DNA from: Gibbula magus
Lineage: Eukaryota; Mollusca; Gastropoda; Trochida; Trochidae
Direction of reading: 5' to 3'
NCBI GenBank assembly: GCA_936450465.1
Contig: OW388289.1
Coordinates: 69,500,420-69,564,419 of the forward strand
DNA length: 64,000 bases
Shown: one piece after another, positions 60,129-64,000 of the stretch
How the letters are laid out: every line of letters begins with the position of its first letter
Position numbering within the stretch: the first letter of the stretch is position 1
The notes under the pieces: generated by a model
Told to the model about the DNA's origin: nothing
Databases searched by the model: none
What the model saw: the letters and a program-made list of their open reading frames with translations, nothing else
Translations under genes and position numbers: made by a program

Positions 60129-60217
<89 letters not shown>
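60129..60217. repeat. (GA)n microsatellite
   Basis: About 44 uninterrupted AG/GA dinucleotides, preceded by a short TA tract. The 80-codon frame through it, an Arg/Glu alternation, is an artefact. Confidence 0.95.
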
Positions 60218-60221
<4 letters not shown>

Positions 60222-61368
60222 CTTCAGACGACACTTGCTGTAGATATCATTTTAATACTTGATACGCGTATTTCGACTCATTACAAGTCTTTTCAATATA
60301 TTGTCATCGGGAAAGTATAGATAATTTTATTCATCAGCTCTAAGGGTTTTGACTTGTTTTAGCCTCTTAAGAGAAGCATCACATATTTAAACAGTTGTAA
60401 GAGTATGTCTCTAATGCTGACGAAATGCTTTTCAATTAATCAGTATGAAATTTAATATTCAAACCCTATAACTAGGTAAAAGATGTATATGTTATCAGAT
60501 GTAATGTACATGTATAGTGTCAATACTTCACAATATACATAATGTTGTTATGTGTGACAAGTGTCTGGTATTACGGAATATGTTCCATTGAGAACACTAC
60601 ATACTTATCCAAAGCAAAAGATTGTTTACCGTCATTTACTATCTACACGAATATTAAAGGACTTCAGGTGATGCAAGCACAATGTAAAATGGGAAATTAA
60701 TAGATCGTCAAGTATCATGTACAAACACTGCATTACAAACCTTTATAACATTTGACATACAAAAAATATCTTTTAAATTAGTTCTAATATAGCTTATGAT
60801 AAAATCATTATAATCTACATTGTATGTATGTGATGACAATTATCCGATGGATTGTGATTTGTCCCTTTGATGATGGGACTCTGTCTCCAAAAATTGTATC
60901 TGATCCATTCGTGTTGAGTCTTATTGTCGAAAAATCAAGATACATTAAAAATTTACATTAAGGGGAAAATAACGTGGAAATATGAAACAGTCGCTGGCGA
61001 TATATTTGACAAATTGCATATTATTTAGCTGTAATCAATTCTATGAAATATAAGCTAAAGCTAGCTATTATTTATTTTCTGATTTTAGTTAGGAAATGAC
61101 ATGCAAAATACAATACATCTCAGCAGTGTTCATTTGTAATTGGATGTATGTCAACGTGTGTGATAACAATTGATGGTGAGGTGCATTCGAGTTTTAGCAG
61201 TACATGTATTTGTATTTGGGTTTCTGTATTTGTTTGTTTCATCAGTCTTTGTAGAATCACTGATATCGGTTAACAAAACTGCAACAAAATGACATTCACA
61301 TTACATACTAAAGGAACGATAATTGGTGGTATATAGGGTTTTTTCACTTTACTTCAATCAAACGACAC

Positions 61369-61526
61369 CAGTATTATATGTATTTAGCGGTATGCTGCAG
61401 ACTGTCTCTCGAGGCGGTTATCTCCCCTGGACTGGTTCCGCTGGCTGGTCACTCTTGCTTGTGTGCTCGTTGGTAGCGGTCATGTTGTAACTCTTCATCT
61501 TGAATAAAACCCGAGAGAAACAATTC
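61369..61526 (+). repeat. Left LTR fragment (158 bp)
   Basis: Almost identical to 63,767-63,924 (same length, a few substitutions, e.g. GTCTCTCGAGG versus GTTTCATGAGG). It contains TGCTGCAGACTG, a CTCGTTGGTAGCGGTCATG stretch and AATAAAAC near its end, a likely polyadenylation signal. Both copies share the same boundaries. Confidence 0.8.
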
Positions 61527-61528
61527 AG

Positions 61529-63455
61529 TTGTGCAATAAGCTGACAACCTCTACTGCGGAGGAGACACGCCAGAGGCCTTCTACACTACATGGAAAAGAG
61601 TGTTGGAATCCTTACAGAACAACGGTCTGAAGCTTTCGGCCCATAAAACAGTTATTACGCCCAAGAATACAGTTATCATTGGGTGGCATTGGAATAAAGG
61701 AACAATAATGGCAAGTCCACATACGATCTTTTCCCTCGCATATTGTTCTGTCCAAGATACTGTACACGGTATGGGGTAATTTCTCGGTGCCTATAAAGTT
61801 ATGTCACGTGTCATTCCTGGATTCTCTACTTTACTCCCACCATTAGAATATGTAGAGGCTGGTAAACAAAGCAAGGATAGATTAGATTTGACAGACAGTC
61901 TCATTGGAACCTTGCATGTCGCTAAACAGGGTCTAGCCTCTAATCAAGCCATTACATTTCCTTGTCCAGGTGATCAATTTTGGAGTGTTACCAATGCGGC
62001 TGTAAGAAAACCAGGTATAGGCGTCACCTTATATATTAGAAGGGAAGAAAACATTGATAACGCTGAATTCGTCAGTGCAAAACTCAAAAAGCAAGAAATA
62101 TCTTGGCTTCCATGCGGGGTATAACAGCTTCTGACAGACAACCCTAATTGTGTGATAGCGTATGATAAGCCTTGTAGGGGAGAGTCCTCAGCAAGCCCTA
62201 GAGTTTCAACTATCCTTTCAGTGGGTTAGTCGTTTTCCATCATCATTGCTAACAGTTTGTCAGAGTCGTAACCCTGCTTCATGTGATGATGATTGTTGTC
62301 AAATTTGCAGATTTATCAAAGAAACTGAAGATTCAGTCATAAGAAAGGTGGAGATATTCATGCAAGACATGGGAAGAGTCGTCTGCCATATACCAAGGGA
62401 GCTGTCAGGCGATCACTCAAGGAGGACTGTGCAGATCTTCGGAGAAGACGTGCCCATCTGTTAGAAGGTACGAGACCCTCTAAGAAGGTTACAACTATAA
62501 AAGATGTTAAAAGATATCTTCAATCTGTGACCATTGCCAGGGGTGGTTTTCTCATTGTTCAATGTTCGGAACCCCTGTGCGCAGTATAAGAGCGCATTGT
62601 AGTTCCCAAACAAGTTACCGATAGTCTACTAACCTCATTGCACATCCAGCTGCAGCTCCAACACCCAACACCTCACCAAATGAAGGAAGTTTGTCATCAA
62701 TAGTTTATGCCCTAGATAAGGACAAATGTATTGAATCCACGTGTCAGCATTGTGCTTCATTGTCACATGCCCAAAAGTTAGTTGTAGAACAGTCAACTGA
62801 GGATGTCCCAGAAACCGTAGGCGCAACCTTCGCAGTCGACGTCATGCGGCGGGAGAGACGGTGCTTCTTTGTTGCTAAAACGAAAACGTTGCGGGACGCA
62901 CTTGTGAAACTCTTACGTGAACTTAGACCGTAAGATGGCCCAATGGCTGTTATTCTGATCCATCTCATGGTTTCAGTTCTATCAAGAATGATAAGTTTCT
63001 GTTTATGCACAGACTTTTGATTGAGCATGGTCGCGAAATGAATCCCAATAAGAACCCTGTAGCGGAGAAATCTATCCAAGAATTAGAAACTGAAATAGTC
63101 AAGCAAAATCCTGTCAGAGGCCCTTTTTCATCTACTGAACTTTGTCTTGCCCTTGCGAGTTTAAACTCAAGGATACGTTCTCGTGGCCTGTCAGCGAGAG
63201 AGATGTTAACACAAATTGACCAGTTCTCAGGTTCATAGTTCCTGTCCACGACCAAGATATTATTAGTCGCCAACATGAAAACAGTGTCAGCAACCACAAG
63301 TACAGCGAGGTCTCCAAAGCACCAGTAGGACGTCTACCTATCCAACAACATCTTGAATTGGGTGACATTTTATATCTGCACAGTGATAGGAACCCTGTAA
63401 CTGGTGAGACAACACTCCGAGTACATCCGTTCTCCCTGATAGACCAAGTAGACTA
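61529..63455 (+). pseudogene. Broken pol: RT end, RNase H, integrase
   Basis: Order of parts: a former active-site block reading ADNLYCGGDTPEAF (second catalytic Asp replaced by Asn, a TAA just before it); GLKLSAHKTVITP and IIGWHWNKG; a TAA near 61,778; FLGAYKVMSRVIPGFSTLL; an RNase H-like TFPCPGDQFWSVTNAAV and FVSAKLKKQEISWLPC with stop near 62,123; a shifted [30 protein letters not shown]; an integrase zinc-region CQHCASLSHAQ; FAVDVMRRERRCFF (first catalytic Asp); a deletion; NPNKNPVAEKSIQELE (catalytic Glu); RIRSRGLSAREM; and GDILYLHSDRNP near 63,362. At least six stops or shifts occur, plus internal deletions. This pol family is familiar from marine invertebrate genomes. Dead copy. Confidence 0.8.
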
Positions 63456-63766
63456 AGGAAGATTTGGTGACTTTGTGATGTAGGAATTATGATTCAAAGT
63501 TTCTGGAGGGTAGTACACCTTATGATATCTCTCGTTTGTTTTCTCTTGTGTTTTAATCAACAGCAGTATCCCCTAATAGAATGATACAACAGTTACCTGT
63601 AGTAAGAGGTCAGAATAATCCCCGTCAACTAGAGGGTAGAACACACGATGATAGTTCACCTTTCCATCTGATAACTGTATATTTATTAACTTATTGTATT
63701 CATGTAACTATTTATATCAAGGACATTAAGATCATCACTTGTCATGTGAAAAGAAAGAGGCCACGG

Positions 63767-63924
63767 CAGTATTATATGTATTTAGCGGTATGCTGCAGAC
63801 TGTTTCATGAGGCGGTTACCTCCCCTGGACTGGTTCTGCTGGCTGGTCACTCTTGCTTGTGTGCTCGTTGGTAGCGGTCATGTTGTAACTCTTCATCTTG
63901 AATAAAACTCGAGAGAAACAATTC
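63767..63924 (+). repeat. Right LTR (158 bp matched part)
   Basis: Preceded by a purine-rich GAAAAGAAAGAGG tract (63,748-63,760), a plausible polypurine tract. It may extend to about 63,956, just before the TGGCGCGACAG motif; the left copy lacks this extension because it was deleted at 61,526. Confidence 0.7.
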
Positions 63925-64000
63925 TACATGTCGTAGACTGTTTATTCTACTATAAAGTGGCGCGACAGTGTGCACATTCCCCGTGTTTTATCCTCTGTAG
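63925..64000. other. LTR end plus possible primer-binding site
   Basis: Sequence to the window edge. TGGCGCGACAG at 63,957 resembles the primer-binding motif of Gypsy elements; the tRNA partner was not determined. Confidence 0.35.

Larger units (their letters stand above)
58300..61368 (+). repeat. Local duplication, copy C
   Basis: Matches copy A in order (58,300-58,600 with 19,640-20,000; 59,260-59,540 with 22,740-23,460; 59,640-61,150 with 23,640-25,060) but is shorter between blocks. It ends in CTTTACTTCAATCAAACGACA, also found at the end of copy B, exactly where the LTR element is inserted. Its tRNA-like part at 60,028-60,096 is the best preserved. Confidence 0.65.
61369..64000 (+). mobile_element. 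Deleted LTR (Ty3/Gypsy-like) retrotransposon
   Basis: Two 158-bp direct repeats flank 2.24 kb of pol sequence. The left LTR is joined directly to the middle of the reverse transcriptase: gag, protease and the RT fingers are missing. The element sits in duplication copy C after CAATCAAACGACA. Past the right repeat the sequence continues to a TGGCGCGACAG motif at 63,957, which looks like the primer-binding site that normally follows a 5' LTR. The right copy may therefore belong to a second element running out of the window. Confidence 0.75.

Noticed and set aside
60078..60320. 80-codon Arg/Glu-alternating open frame
   Set aside because: It is translation of the (GA)n microsatellite, not a protein.

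Overview
The window reads as nuclear DNA of an invertebrate animal, most likely a mollusc. It is AT-rich and has long stretches without coding sequence. One gene has introns with GT...AG borders. The window also carries several clades of non-LTR retrotransposon, Ty3/Gypsy remnants, pogo/Tigger-like and Tc1-like DNA transposon remnants, many MITEs and tRNA-derived SINE pieces. The mollusc assignment rests on the repertoire and look of the repeats (for example the 36.5-37.2 kb repeat), not on a marker gene, and is an inference. There is no sign of a prokaryotic operon, CRISPR array or rRNA. No ordinary intact host gene is visible.

Layout. 0-2.6 kb: an imperfect hairpin, a tRNA-like SINE remnant and two abutting MITEs that share one TTAA target site. 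2.6-7.7 kb: nothing recognisable apart from a repeat fragment. 7.7-8.4 kb: the integrase C-terminus of a Ty3/Gypsy element, followed directly by a 123-bp tandem array built on the near-palindrome TTGTCAA-N-TTGACAA. 9-10 kb: MITE-like inverted repeats. 10.27-13.16 kb (minus strand): five exons of a gene resembling the uncharacterised SAMD3-like family. All splice phases agree, but a +1 frameshift and an in-frame TAA suggest a pseudogene. 13.98-16.3 kb (minus): a single long transposase-like reading frame cut by two in-frame TAA codons. 16.7-19.2 kb: more TTGTC-rich repeats and a 489-bp Tc1-type MITE with inverted repeats of about 86 bp.

19.6-61.4 kb is a field of old local duplications. Segments near 19.6-25.06, 33.3-34.8 and 58.3-61.37 kb are diverged copies of one another. 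A second set links 25.25-31.96 kb with 37.19-43.8 kb. Transposons landed inside these copies: a LINE 3' end at 32.3 kb, a tRNA-like and hairpin cluster at 29 kb, a MITE-like repeat at 36.5 kb, a decayed Tc1 transposase at 37.6 kb and a MITE at 42.1 kb. The largest insertion is a nested complex at 43.8-52.2 kb. There a plus-strand LINE (LINE-A) with an intact ORF1 is interrupted by a Tigger-like element and by a younger minus-strand LINE (LINE-B) whose reverse transcriptase is still open. 52.2-58.3 kb is featureless. 61.37-64 kb holds a deleted LTR retrotransposon whose two 158-bp direct repeats flank broken reverse transcriptase, RNase H and integrase sequence.

The recognisable coding sequences are almost all those of mobile elements, so they do not form a shared pathway. 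The main interest is in the order of insertions, the TTGTC palindromic satellite, the local duplications and the interrupted but still well-conserved frames at 10-16 kb.
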